From contig JAXLYP010000006.1 in the NCBI GenBank assembly GCA_046351395.1, positions 327,065 to 391,064 on the forward strand: a stretch of DNA of 64,000 bases, given 5' to 3'. The notes beneath the pieces were generated by a model. It did not search any database, was not told where the DNA came from, and worked only from the letters and a program-made list of their open reading frames with translations. The translations under genes and the position numbers were made by a program. Positions 8,527-17,122 of the stretch are shown one piece after another (within the stretch, counting starts at the first letter, position 1; each line of letters opens with the position of its first letter). The stretch is from CAYYKK01 sp046351395 (GTDB taxonomy: Bacteria > Myxococcota_A > Polyangia > Polyangiales > Polyangiaceae).

Positions 8527-10072
8527 TCAGGTCCGCCGCTTCGTCGCGCGACCCAATCGCCTGCGAGCGCCGACGACGCCGAGCCCCGCGATCGCGAGCG
8601 CCCAGGGCCACGCCTTCGTGTCGCCCGCGCCGGCCTCACGGCATCCGCACTCCGTCACGGTCTTCGGCTCCTTGCCGCCCGTGCCGGTCGAGGTGCGCCA
8701 GCCCGTCCCCCTGTCCCACCGACACCGCCGCCGCCCACGCCGGTCGTCGCCGCATCGGTGTGACGACGTGGTCGCGCCGGAGGTCATCGTCAGTCCTTCA
8801 GGGTGCAGGTGCTCCTGCAGTTCTGCGTGATGCACTGGTAGTACGCGAGGCCTCCGGGTTCGTCGCGCACTCGGGGCCCGCCGCGCTCGTGAAGCACTTC
8901 TTGCACGCGGACGAGTCGCTGCAGTTCCAGGACGCCTCACAGCATTTGCTCTCCGAGCACGCCTTGCACTCCGGGGTCGCCATCGAGGGCTTGGTGCCGC
9001 ACCGGTTCGCGGTGCAGAGCGAGTCCACCCCGCACGCCGCATCGCACGCGTTGCCGCAGATGCACTCGAGGATCCGCTCGTATTTCTGGATGCCGCCCAC
9101 GTGCGCCGTGTTGCAGTCGCCCTGACACGCGAGCGTCGAACAGCCGTCGTAGCAGTTGCTGAGCGCCTTGCACTCGGGGTCGTTGTCGCAGGCGGTGTAC
9201 GCGCTGATGCACCCGCCGCTGCAATTCTGGTTGAGGCTGTCGCTGATGCAGAAGTTGCAGTCCGTGTCGACGGGGCACGCCGCGTTCGTCGGGGGCTGGT
9301 CGGCGAGGTACGGCGCGATGAAGTTCGTGTAGACCGACCGCGTGCGGATGCTCGCGCCGAGCTGCGTGCAGTTCAGATCCCCGAACGAGGTGACGCCCGC
9401 GACGAAGTCCGTGCCGCCGACGTTGACGAGGCCCGGGCCTCCGCTGTCGCCGCTGCACGTGCCGCTCGCCTGCGGGTTCGCGTACTCGATGAAGTAGTTG
9501 TCGAGGGACCCGATCGTCTTCGTCACGAACTTCCGGACCGAGTTGTTCCCGTTCTCGGTCACTCCGTAGCCCACGTAGGTGATGGACGTGCCCACGGCGA
9601 GGTTGTCGTTCTGCGGCGTCATCGGCGGGATGAAGGTGGCCGATGCCGGGGCGTTGAACTTCAACATGCACACGTCGTCCGTGCTGCCCGGGCAGTCCGC
9701 GTAACAGCTGTCCGTCTTGATCGAGTTGTTGAGGACGTTGAACTGCTGACCCGTGAAGTAGTTCGAGCCCATGACGACCTTGTTCGGGAGGTCGCCAGGG
9801 ACACAGCAGTGCGCTGCGGTGAGGACGTAACCGACGCCACCCTTCAGCTGGATGATGGTGCCCGTGCAGGACGCGCCCTGGGGCGTCAGGATCGCGACGA
9901 CCGCGGGGTGCCCGTTGTTGTCGTTCTGACCGTTGATGATCGAGCTCTGGTCCGTCTTGACCGCCGCGTCGGTCGGTGGGGGCAGCTCCTCGGGCGGCGC
10001 CATGCACGAGAGGGCGACAAAGGGAGCGGAGAGGGCGAGCGTGAGGGTCACGTACCTGAAAGGGAAGCGCAT
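8527..10072 (-). CDS. Secreted trypsin-like (S1) protease, C-terminal tail frameshifted
   Basis: The N-terminus is a lipoprotein-type signal ending in LSC (Cys23), preceded by a GGAG ribosome binding site. The S1 domain has all three catalytic residues: His88 in TAAHCC, Asp133 in TDDVCMLKF and Ser210 in GTCSGDSGGPG. Residues from about 270 form a Cys-rich region (CNFCISDSLNQNC and similar) common in myxobacterial exoproteins. The native frame ends at 8798 in nonsense. Near 8848 the frame shifted by one base reads YYQCITQNCRSTCTLKD, and further frames give a Gly/Thr-rich linker. The tail then reads TVTECGCREAGAGD followed by a hydrophobic helix and ARRR at 8527-8660, a MYXO-CTERM-like sorting tail. 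The complete protein probably spans 8527-10072 with about four indels. Confidence 0.8.
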
Positions 10073-10164
10073 GACGGAGCTCCGGGTGGGTTCAGCGGAT
10101 GGGCGCCAAACCGCTGGCTCCGAGCCTAAGCGAAACGACCACGGATCGCCACGGCGCGCGACGC

Positions 10165-11997
10165 TCAGGCGGCGATGCGCACACGAATCGGACGCGTCGC
10201 GTCGTCGTCCGCGCGCGGGCGCTCCCGCGGCGCGGGCCCGCGATCGGAGAACGCCGCGAGCAGCGCGAGGAGGAGCTCGGTCGTGAGGTGCGCGGTGGGC
10301 AGCTTCGGAGCGATCACGAGCACGCGCTCGTCGAACTTGCGGCCCCGGAGGATCCGGCCGTTCGAGGCGTGCTGGGCCGCAGCCTTCTCGGCGTCCGTCT
10401 GCGCCTGGTAGCGCACGAGAATCTCCGGGAACGCGACGTAGCCCCCGAGTCCGCCGGCGTAGGTCATCGCGAGCTCGATCGCCCGGAGCCCGCGCGTCGC
10501 CTGAGCGGGCATGAAGAGGAGCCGGAGCTCGTCCGCGTCCGCGCTGCCTTCGGGCACGCGCACGCGCGGGACGATGCGCGCGGTGCTCGCGCGCTTCGCC
10601 ACGCCCTTCACGACGCGGTTGAAGAACCCGACCGGCGCTGCGGCCGGATCGGGCGGGAGCTGGTCGAGGCGGCCGGTGAGGAAGATCGCGAAGAGCGGCG
10701 CCGCGTCGAGCGCGACGAGCACGCCCTGGTAGTGCGCGCGCTGCCACCCGAACCAGGCGAGGGCGCCCACGCCGACGAGGAGCGAGAGGAAGAGGAGCTT
10801 GCCGAACAGGGTCGAGACGTCGAGGCGCGCGATCGGCGGTGGACCCGCGCGGAGCGCCTCCTCGGTGCGGACCGAGAGCCATTGCCCCGGTCCGCGCAGC
10901 GCGGGCCGATGCACCGGGCTGCGATGCACGAGGAGGAGCGCGGAGACGGCGACGAGCAGGGCCCCCTCGAGCCCGGAGGCCCGCGTCATCTCGAGGTAGA
11001 CGCCGCCGACGAGCGCCGCGCCCGCGAGCGGCGCGCGGAGGAGCGCGGGCAGGGGGACGAGCGCGCGCGGGGTCGCGCCGCGATCGCTCGCGAGCCTTCG
11101 GAGCTCGTACCACTTGAGCGCCCCGAGGATAGTGATGAGGAGCAGGACGCCCGCCGCCGCCGCGAGCACGCCGGTGTCGCGGATGGATTCGGCCTTCGGG
11201 GGGAAGCGGTTCGGTGTCGCCGCGACGGGGCGGCTCGGGGGCGCGTTCGCCGCCTCGTGCCGCTGGAATGGTCGGGCGTCGAGGTGCGCGGTCCACTCGA
11301 CCCGCTCGCCCTTCGGCGCGTACGCCCGGGCGAGCTCCAGCGTGTCGGTCGTCTTGTCGCGCTTCACCTCGGAGAGCACGGTGCCGCCAGAGAGCTCGGC
11401 CTCGTCGTCCAAGTCGGCGGCGCGGGGCGGCGTCGGCGCGGAGGGGAACACGAACGTCGCCTTGGTCGCGTCGAGTCCGTCGTCCCACTCGGGCCCGCGC
11501 CACTTCATCAAGAACCCGGCGCCGTCCTCCGCGAGGGCGCCGGAGGCCATGAGGTCCGTCGTGTACCGGACGACGAGGATCCACGCCCCGCGCTTGATGC
11601 CGACGCCCTCGTTGAGGTCGATCTTCAGATCCGTGCGATCGGGCTCCGCGCCGGGGTTCGGGTTCTTCGCGAACTGCCGGACCACGTCGATGTGGAGCGC
11701 GTCCGCGAGGCCCTTGGACGCGTCCTTCTCGAGCACGACGTAGCCGTTCGGATCGATCGTCGCGTCCGCGTCGACGCCCTTGATCGTCACGCTCTTGAGC
11801 GGCCCGCCCGACACGAGGAGCGTGACCCGATGTTCGACGGTCGCCTTCCCCGAGGGCTCGACGGTGACCTTGATGTCGTCGTTCGAGACCTTCAGGTCGA
11901 CCCACGCGCGCGCGCGGCCCGGCCCGGCGAACCAAGCCCCGAGGAGGAGGGCGAGGAACGCGTACCAGCGAAGGGCAGGGCGAGAGGCGCCTCTCAC
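10165..11997 (-). CDS. Large membrane protein with exported N-terminal domain
   Basis: 610 residues. A signal peptide (WYAFLALLLGAWFAGPGRARA) is followed by a beta-rich exported region of about 250 residues (VDLKVSNDDIKVTVEPSG). Then come a membrane segment (TGVLAAAAGVLLLITILGAL), further hydrophobic segments near 330-460, and a cytosolic or soluble C-terminal domain that ends Arg/Asp-rich. The overall plan resembles DUF2207-type predicted membrane proteins, but I do not recognise a catalytic motif. It lies between the protease and a cupin gene with no obvious operon partner. Function unknown. Confidence 0.75.
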   Translation of the reverse strand: MRGASRPALRWYAFLALLLGAWFAGPGRARAWVDLKVSNDDIKVTVEPSGKATVEHRVTLLVSGGPLKSVTIKGVDADATIDPNGYVVLEKDASKGLADALHIDVVRQFAKNPNPGAEPDRTDLKIDLNEGVGIKRGAWILVVRYTTDLMASGALAEDGAGFLMKWRGPEWDDGLDATKATFVFPSAPTPPRAADLDDEAELSGGTVLSEVKRDKTTDTLELARAYAPKGERVEWTAHLDARPFQRHEAANAPPSRPVAATPNRFPPKAESIRDTGVLAAAAGVLLLITILGALKWYELRRLASDRGATPRALVPLPALLRAPLAGAALVGGVYLEMTRASGLEGALLVAVSALLLVHRSPVHRPALRGPGQWLSVRTEEALRAGPPPIARLDVSTLFGKLLFLSLLVGVGALAWFGWQRAHYQGVLVALDAAPLFAIFLTGRLDQLPPDPAAAPVGFFNRVVKGVAKRASTARIVPRVRVPEGSADADELRLLFMPAQATRGLRAIELAMTYAGGLGGYVAFPEILVRYQAQTDAEKAAAQHASNGRILRGRKFDERVLVIAPKLPTAHLTTELLLALLAAFSDRGPAPRERPRADDDATRPIRVRIAA

Positions 11998-12080
11998 ATC
12001 GTGCTCATCTCACCTTGCGGAGATCCAGGCCAAGTATCCGGAAAAACGGGGCGAGAGGTGGCCGCGTGGTACCGTCGGCC

Positions 12081-12476
12081 ATGGCCGAAGCGGACGATCG
12101 AGCGGGCGCCCGAAGCGCGGTGTGGCAGCGGCACGTGCGCGCACCCGACACGCCCGAGGGCTTCACGGTGCGCACCACGCTCCCGGGGAATCCGGACGGC
12201 GTGGAGGTCATGCTCGAGCAGTGGAAGGCGGGCACCGAGGAGCCGCCCCACGCGCACCCCGGCGACGACATGACCGTCGTCGTGGAAGGCCGCATGACCG
12301 TCCAGTTCTATGTCGCGGGGCCGGGCGGCGCCCTCGTCGCGGACGGTGAGCCCGTGGTCCTCTCCCGAGGGCAGACGGGGTACGTCGCCGCGAACCGCAT
12401 CCACGACGCCAAGTACGTCGAGGACTGCAAGCTCGTGTACGTCCACGACGGCCCGTTCGCGTTCCACGCGCGCTGA
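12081..12476 (+). CDS. Small cupin-domain protein
   Basis: 131 residues forming one conserved beta-barrel (RmlC-like cupin). The first cupin motif is visible as PPHAHPGDDMTVVVEGRM (metal-binding His-x-His and a later Glu) and the second as GYVAANRIHDAKYVEDCKL with a His. Cupins of this size often bind a metal and act as small-molecule sensors, isomerases or dioxygenases; no specific substrate can be inferred. ATG 12081 was chosen because the longer frame from 12015 is Arg/Gly-rich and overlaps the promoter region of the divergent gene. Confidence 0.8.
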   Translation: MAEADDRAGARSAVWQRHVRAPDTPEGFTVRTTLPGNPDGVEVMLEQWKAGTEEPPHAHPGDDMTVVVEGRMTVQFYVAGPGGALVADGEPVVLSRGQTGYVAANRIHDAKYVEDCKLVYVHDGPFAFHAR

Positions 12477-12553
12477 GGCGCGCGGGCGCGGCGCTGGATC
12501 GCGAACACCTGCCGCCCCTCATCGGCTGAGCCCACGCGCGCGTCGACTCGCTC

Positions 12554-13450
12554 TCAGGGGCAGGCCGGCGGCACGAACGCGAGGTCGACCAGGTCGTCGG
12601 CGACGTTGCCGGCTCCGCCGAAGTCTTTCGTCGTGTCCCACGGGTCGACGTGGAAGAGCTCCATCTCGGTCCAGCCGTTCACCGCGGTGATGAAGCCCTG
12701 ATCGGTGAGATCCGTGACGAGGGGCGCGCCCGGCTCGCCCACGTTCACCATCGGCGCGTCCGCCGGAGGGCTCGTGATCTCGCACTGATCGAAGCAGTTC
12801 GTGAACCCGCACCCACCCTCGGCCACGTAGCTCGCGTGCTTGTCCTTGCTCGTGAAGACGACCGGGTACGGAGTGCCGCCGAGATCCGCGAGCGCGCACG
12901 CGTCCGCGCCCGCGCACTGTCCGCACGTCGAGACTTGCTCGCAGAGCGTGCCCTGATGGCCGATCGCCACGAGCGAGAGGATCCCCGCGGGGGGCGGCAC
13001 CGCGGGATCGATCGTCACGCCGAACGCTTCGTTGTCGCCGACGTGCCCGCCCGCCCCGCAGTCCGTCTCGAACAAATGATCGTAGACGATGTGGATCCGG
13101 CCGGGTTCCTTCGGGTGCGGGTGGACCCGGTAGACGATGCCTCCGAGGCTGCACGCCTCGTCGCCGTGGTACGAGAGGTAGGGCCGATACGCTGCGGCGA
13201 GCATCGCCTCCGTGGCGTCGTCGATGCCGTCGAGGTCGAGATCGATCCCCGGGCCCGTGCCGGTCGACGCGCTGCTCGCCCCGGTCGTCGCGGCGCTCGC
13301 GGAGGTGCTCACGCTCGCCGACGTCGACGCCGCGGTCGACCCGGCCCCCGTCGAGGCGCCGCCCGCGCCCGTCGTGACGTCGTCTTCCGCGCAGCCCGCG
13401 AGCGACGCGAGGAGCGTGGTGATCAGGATCGCGCGCGATGGATCGCTCAT
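12554..13450 (-). CDS. Lipoprotein with Ser/Thr/Ala linker, unknown function
   Basis: 298 residues. The signal ends in the lipobox LAGC, followed by about 45 residues of Gly/Ser/Thr/Ala linker typical of polyangial lipoproteins. The mature domain starts with DLDLDGIDDATEAMLAA, a calcium-binding-like DxDxDG motif, then AYRPYLSYHGDEACSLGG and several Cys pairs (CGQCAGADAC, CGFTNCFDQC). Its ATG at 13450 overlaps the stop of the upstream esterase gene (ATGA), so the two are translationally coupled and probably act together at the cell surface. The globular region vaguely resembles VPS62/DUF946 proteins, but I would not rely on that. Confidence 0.78.
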   Translation of the reverse strand: MSDPSRAILITTLLASLAGCAEDDVTTGAGGASTGAGSTAASTSASVSTSASAATTGASSASTGTGPGIDLDLDGIDDATEAMLAAAYRPYLSYHGDEACSLGGIVYRVHPHPKEPGRIHIVYDHLFETDCGAGGHVGDNEAFGVTIDPAVPPPAGILSLVAIGHQGTLCEQVSTCGQCAGADACALADLGGTPYPVVFTSKDKHASYVAEGGCGFTNCFDQCEITSPPADAPMVNVGEPGAPLVTDLTDQGFITAVNGWTEMELFHVDPWDTTKDFGGAGNVADDLVDLAFVPPACP

Positions 13451-14526
13451 GGCAGCGGGTGCTCCGTGAAGAAGTCCAGCATCGCCTCCGACGCCGCGAT
13501 GTCCATGTTGATCGTCCCGCCCGGGCCCGCCGAGTTGCCTCCGGGCCACTGGTGACCGCCGCCCTGGAGCTTGCACCGAACGACGTCCGCGCCCGCCGCG
13601 CACGGCGACCAGGACTCGCACGTCGCGCTGCCCTGCTGGAAGACGACGTGCGGGGACGCCGTGCACGCGTCACGCATCACCCATCCGGCCATCGTCTCGT
13701 CGACGCCCTTGGCGCCGGACAATCCGCCGTTCGCGTACGCGACGACGAAGTCGCTCGTCCCGTGGAAGTGCATGACCGGCACCGGGCGGGAGGGCGCGCA
13801 CGCGTCGATCGCCATCGTCCCCGAGACGGGGCCGATCGCGGCGATTCGCTCGCTCATCTCGCACGCGAGCCGGTGCGACAGCATGCCTCCGTTCGAGAAC
13901 CCGGCCGCATAGACGCGCTTCGGATCGATGCAGTGGTGCGCCTCCACGAAGTCGATCATCGCACCGACGAACCCGACGTCGTCCACGCCGTTGCTCGCCG
14001 AGCTCCCGCAGCACCCGCCCGCGTTCCAGCTCTTGCCGAGGCCGTCGGCGTAGACGACGACGTACCCGCGGGCGTCCGCCGCGGGCGTCATCTTCGTGAT
14101 CGTCTCGATCTGATCGCCGTCCTCGAGGTAGCCGTGGAACACCATCACGAGCGGCGCGGGCGTGCTCGCGTCCAGGCCCGGCGGCACGTGGACGCGGAAC
14201 GTGCGGTCCGCGCCGCCGAACGGGAGGGTGTACTCCGAGTCGCTCGTCGGGATGGGCAGGCCACACCCCAACGGCGCTCCGCCGCCCGTCCCAGCGCCCG
14301 TCGTCGCGCCCGTCGTTGAAGTGGACGTCGAGGTGGACGTCGAGGCGGAAGCCGAAGACCCGGCCCCGCCGGCTCCGCTCGACGTCGTCGACGCGCCGGA
14401 TCCGCTGCTCGACCCGACCGCGCCCGTGGTGACGGTGCTGCTGGAGACGTTGGCGTCGACGGTGTCGTCGCATCCAGCGAGAAGAACGAGGCCGAAGAGT
14501 CCGAGGATCGGAGAGGTGCGCCGCAT
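13447..14526 (-). CDS. Secreted alpha/beta-hydrolase esterase (LpqC/PHB depolymerase-like)
   Basis: 359-residue lipoprotein (lipobox LLAGC) with a Ser/Thr-rich linker to residue about 85. It is followed by an alpha/beta-hydrolase domain of the poly(3-hydroxybutyrate) depolymerase/feruloyl esterase family. Visible motifs are APLVMVFHGYLEDG (oxyanion region), VYAAGFSNGGMLSH with the nucleophile Ser in GFSNGG, PVMHFHGTSDFVV with the Asp, and GGGHQWPGG with the His. It would hydrolyse extracellular esters, such as polyhydroxyalkanoates or feruloylated polysaccharide. It is coupled through an ATGA overlap to the downstream lipoprotein. Membrane anchoring suggests surface-bound digestion. Confidence 0.88.
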   Translation of the reverse strand: MRRTSPILGLFGLVLLAGCDDTVDANVSSSTVTTGAVGSSSGSGASTTSSGAGGAGSSASASTSTSTSTSTTGATTGAGTGGGAPLGCGLPIPTSDSEYTLPFGGADRTFRVHVPPGLDASTPAPLVMVFHGYLEDGDQIETITKMTPAADARGYVVVYADGLGKSWNAGGCCGSSASNGVDDVGFVGAMIDFVEAHHCIDPKRVYAAGFSNGGMLSHRLACEMSERIAAIGPVSGTMAIDACAPSRPVPVMHFHGTSDFVVAYANGGLSGAKGVDETMAGWVMRDACTASPHVVFQQGSATCESWSPCAAGADVVRCKLQGGGHQWPGGNSAGPGGTINMDIAASEAMLDFFTEHPLP

Positions 14527-14581
14527 GGATGCTCCTTCCCGGGATGTACGGCGTCCCCTCGCCGCCCTTTGAGGCTTCCCC

Positions 14582-15292
14582 TCAAAGCGAGGCTTCGAGG
14601 ATGCGGAGCGACGCGCGTCGATTCTTCGCGCGCGCTTCGTCGGTCGGACGATCGTCGAGCGGCCGGGAGGCCCCGTACCCCTTCACCACGAGCCGATCGG
14701 CGGCGACCCCCCGGGCGACGAGCGCGTCCCGAACCGTCCGCGCGCGGGTCTCCGCGAGGCTCGTCCCGTTTGGCTCGTCCGCGGACGCGTCCCCTTGCAC
14801 CTCGACCTTCAGGATCTCGGGGTGCTCCTTCAGGACCGTCGCGACCTCGTCGAGGCTCGCGAGATCAGCGGGCGTCAGCGTCGTCGCGTCACCGGACGGG
14901 AACGAGATCGTCGGAGGGATGGACACCACCTCCGGACGGGCGTCCACGAAGAGCGGCGGGCAGCCGTTGCGGCGCCGATCGCTCGAGTAAAACCCCGGAT
15001 CCTTCGGACACGCGTCCGCCGTGTCCGGAAAGCCATCGGCGTCGGCGTCCTCCTCGGGGCAGCCGTCCCCGTCGTCGATCTCGTCGCGATCCTCCGGGAT
15101 CAGCGGGCATTGATCGACCCCGTTCGCGACGCCGTCACGATCCCGGTCGCCGAACGGGGCGCGCTCCTTCTCCACCCGAGGACCGGCTTCGGGCCGGGCC
15201 TCGGCTGCGACGACGGGTGGTGCTCCGCTGCACGCCGAGAGCGCGGCGACGGTCGCCACGAAGAATGCGACCGCTCCGCGCGTCCGGGCCAT
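14582..15292 (-). CDS. OmpA-family lipoprotein with TSP3 calcium-binding repeats
   Basis: 236 residues: lipobox LSAC, a short linker, then thrombospondin type-3-like Asp-rich repeats (DRDRDGVANGVDQCPLIPED, then EEDADADGFPDTADACP). A C-terminal OmpA domain carries EVQGDASADEPNGTSLAETR and LVARGVAADRLVVKGYG. The last motif is the usual peptidoglycan-binding region, so the protein should tether the outer membrane to the cell wall. It has the same architecture as the gene at 38653-39681, so the window carries two paralogues. Start is the ATG at 15292; the longer frame runs antisense through unrelated DNA. Confidence 0.87.
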   Translation of the reverse strand: MARTRGAVAFFVATVAALSACSGAPPVVAAEARPEAGPRVEKERAPFGDRDRDGVANGVDQCPLIPEDRDEIDDGDGCPEEDADADGFPDTADACPKDPGFYSSDRRRNGCPPLFVDARPEVVSIPPTISFPSGDATTLTPADLASLDEVATVLKEHPEILKVEVQGDASADEPNGTSLAETRARTVRDALVARGVAADRLVVKGYGASRPLDDRPTDEARAKNRRASLRILEASL

Positions 15293-15402
15293 GGGGGTTG
15301 GACGGACCTCGCGCGGAGGCATGCAACGCCGTGGCGACGAGGCTCCGCGTCCTCGGGGACCGGTCGTTGCGCGGACTCGCGGCCGCGAAGACCGCGATCC
15401 GA

Positions 15403-16044
15403 TCAGCGCGCCGCGACGACGGGCTTCGGGCCGTACGCGCTCGCGAAGCGGCGCGCGGCGACCTTCAGGCTCTGCGGCGTGTCGTCGCGGAGGCGGCTCT
15501 CCACCTCGGCGAGGTGGCTCTGGAGCCGCTCGACCTCCGCCTGCTGGCGGGGCGGCTCGTAGGGCATGTAGGGGACCTGGATCATCGCGATCTCCTCCTG
15601 CGTGAAGCCGCTGTGGAGCACCCAGTCGTAGAGCGGGCCGTCCTTCACGTCGGCGAGGCGGATGAGGTTGTTCGACTTTGCCGTCGCGTCGATCAGATCC
15701 GTGAGGCCGTCCTTCGAGATCATGTTCGCGACCGCGCAGAGGCGCCCGTCCTCGTCCCGGAAGATGTTCGCGATGGTGTCTTCCTCGAGGTTCCTCGGGA
15801 ACTCGCCCGCCATCCAGTACGCGTGCAGCTCCTCGAGGTGACGCGCGCGGTTCGCCGCGAGCTGCTTCGCGACCGCCGCCGCGTCCGCCGGCTTGGGCGA
15901 CGGCTTGTCTCCATGATCGATGGGCCGGGGCTCGTCGAGGACGATGGGCTCGTGGACGTCGACGGTGTTCGTCGACGGACAACCGGTGAGCGCGAGGCCG
16001 AGGAAGGATGCAGCGACGAGCGAGGCGAGGGCGCGGGCGGACAT
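15403..16044 (-). CDS. Lipoprotein of unknown function
   Basis: 213 residues beginning with a lipoprotein signal (FLGLALTGC) and a good upstream AAGGAG ribosome binding site, which supports the start at 16044. The mature part is mostly helical and charged (AAAVAKQLAANRARHLEEL), then has a compact middle (IANIFRDEDGRLCAVANMI) and a likely helical coiled C-terminus (QQAEVERLQSHLAEVESRL). No catalytic motif is seen. It appears to be a single gene between the OmpA lipoprotein and the divergent gene at 16270. Confidence 0.78.
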   Translation of the reverse strand: MSARALASLVAASFLGLALTGCPSTNTVDVHEPIVLDEPRPIDHGDKPSPKPADAAAVAKQLAANRARHLEELHAYWMAGEFPRNLEEDTIANIFRDEDGRLCAVANMISKDGLTDLIDATAKSNNLIRLADVKDGPLYDWVLHSGFTQEEIAMIQVPYMPYEPPRQQAEVERLQSHLAEVESRLRDDTPQSLKVAARRFASAYGPKPVVAAR

Positions 16045-16269
16045 GAGAAAAAGGCTCCTTGGTTCGGGGTGGGGAGCGCCGCGTTCCGCGCCGCTCGGGT
16101 CTCGCGAGTGGACGCACGAAGGCGCGAGAAGTGTGGGTCGACCGCGAAGATTTTTCTTTTCCGGCCTCCGTGTAAGGGCCGCGGCGCGGAGCCCGTTTTC
16201 GCGTGATCCGGGGCCCTCGCGGCGATCTCGATCGACGCGCAGGACCTCGCGCGGTATCCCCGGGCGGCG

Positions 16270-17110
16270 GTGCAGATCCCCCAGATCCCCGAACCGGCCT
16301 ACGACTCCGACGCGCTCGCGATCGTGTACGCGGCGAACGCCCTCGCGGTCGAGCGGAGCGCCCTCCACCCCGCAGCGGCGATGGCGCTCGCCGCGCTCGC
16401 GGACGCGCACGTGCGGGCCTGGTGGGGCCCGTCCGCGGAGAGCAGCGAGGCCGAGCTCCGGAGGATGGAGCTGCCGAGGAAGATCGTGATGCCCCTCTCG
16501 TTCGGCGCGGAGCCGCCGAACCTCGCCCAGATCCGCGACCTCCTCGGCCTCCGGTTCGTGACGAGGTGCATCGTCCGCGCGCTCAAGCGGACCTCCGCCA
16601 CCACCGACGCCCCCAAGAAGGGGATCTGGACCCAGCGGCTCGGCCTCGGCCTCCTCGGCGCCTCGGGCCTCCCCCTGCTCAAGCCGGGGGTGACACCCGT
16701 CCTCACGCGTGGAGACGTGCTCTACGGGCTCGCGCACACCCCGGAAATCGCGCTCGCGACGCGCGACATCCCGCGCGGGTTCTACGGGGCGCTCGACGAG
16801 AAGGACCGCGAGGTGCTCGTCGACGATGGATCCGCTGCGGACGGAGGGCGTCCGGAGCGCGGCGATCGTCGCCGTCGACGACAACGTCTCGAAGTCGGCC
16901 GACGTCATCACGTTCTTCGAGCGCGCGTTCGGGTTCTCCCGCGAAAAGGCCACGCTCGCGGCCTACCGCGTGGAGTGCCGCGGCGCCGAGGTGCTCGCGA
17001 CCGCGCCGCCCGAGCTCGCCCTGTGGATGCTCCAGCAGGCTCGGATCCCGCGGGATCAGATCGTCCCTTCGCTCGAGCTCCGCTGCGTGTCGATCGCCGG
17101 CGTCCTGTAG
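16270..17110 (+). CDS. Unknown protein with ClpS-like C-terminal region, frameshifted
   Basis: Two protein-like parts in different frames. Part 1 (GTG 16270 to about 16825) is helical: DALAIVYAANALAVERSAL, then AMALAALADAHVRAW and EIALATRDIPRGFYGAL. After 16826 that frame turns into Arg-rich noise. Part 2, in the +1 frame, reads IVAVDDNVSKSADVITFFER, then AFGFSREKATLAAYRVE and LALWMLQQARIPRDQI, ending at 17110. Part 2 has the pattern of ClpS-type adaptor folds (DDN, then helix, then EATLxxxxVExxG). One extra base near 16826 would explain both parts as one gene. Coding-like sequence also extends upstream of 16270 to a stop at 16204 with no obvious start, so the N-terminus is uncertain. Confidence 0.6.
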
Positions 17111-17122
17111 TAAAGCAGGCTC

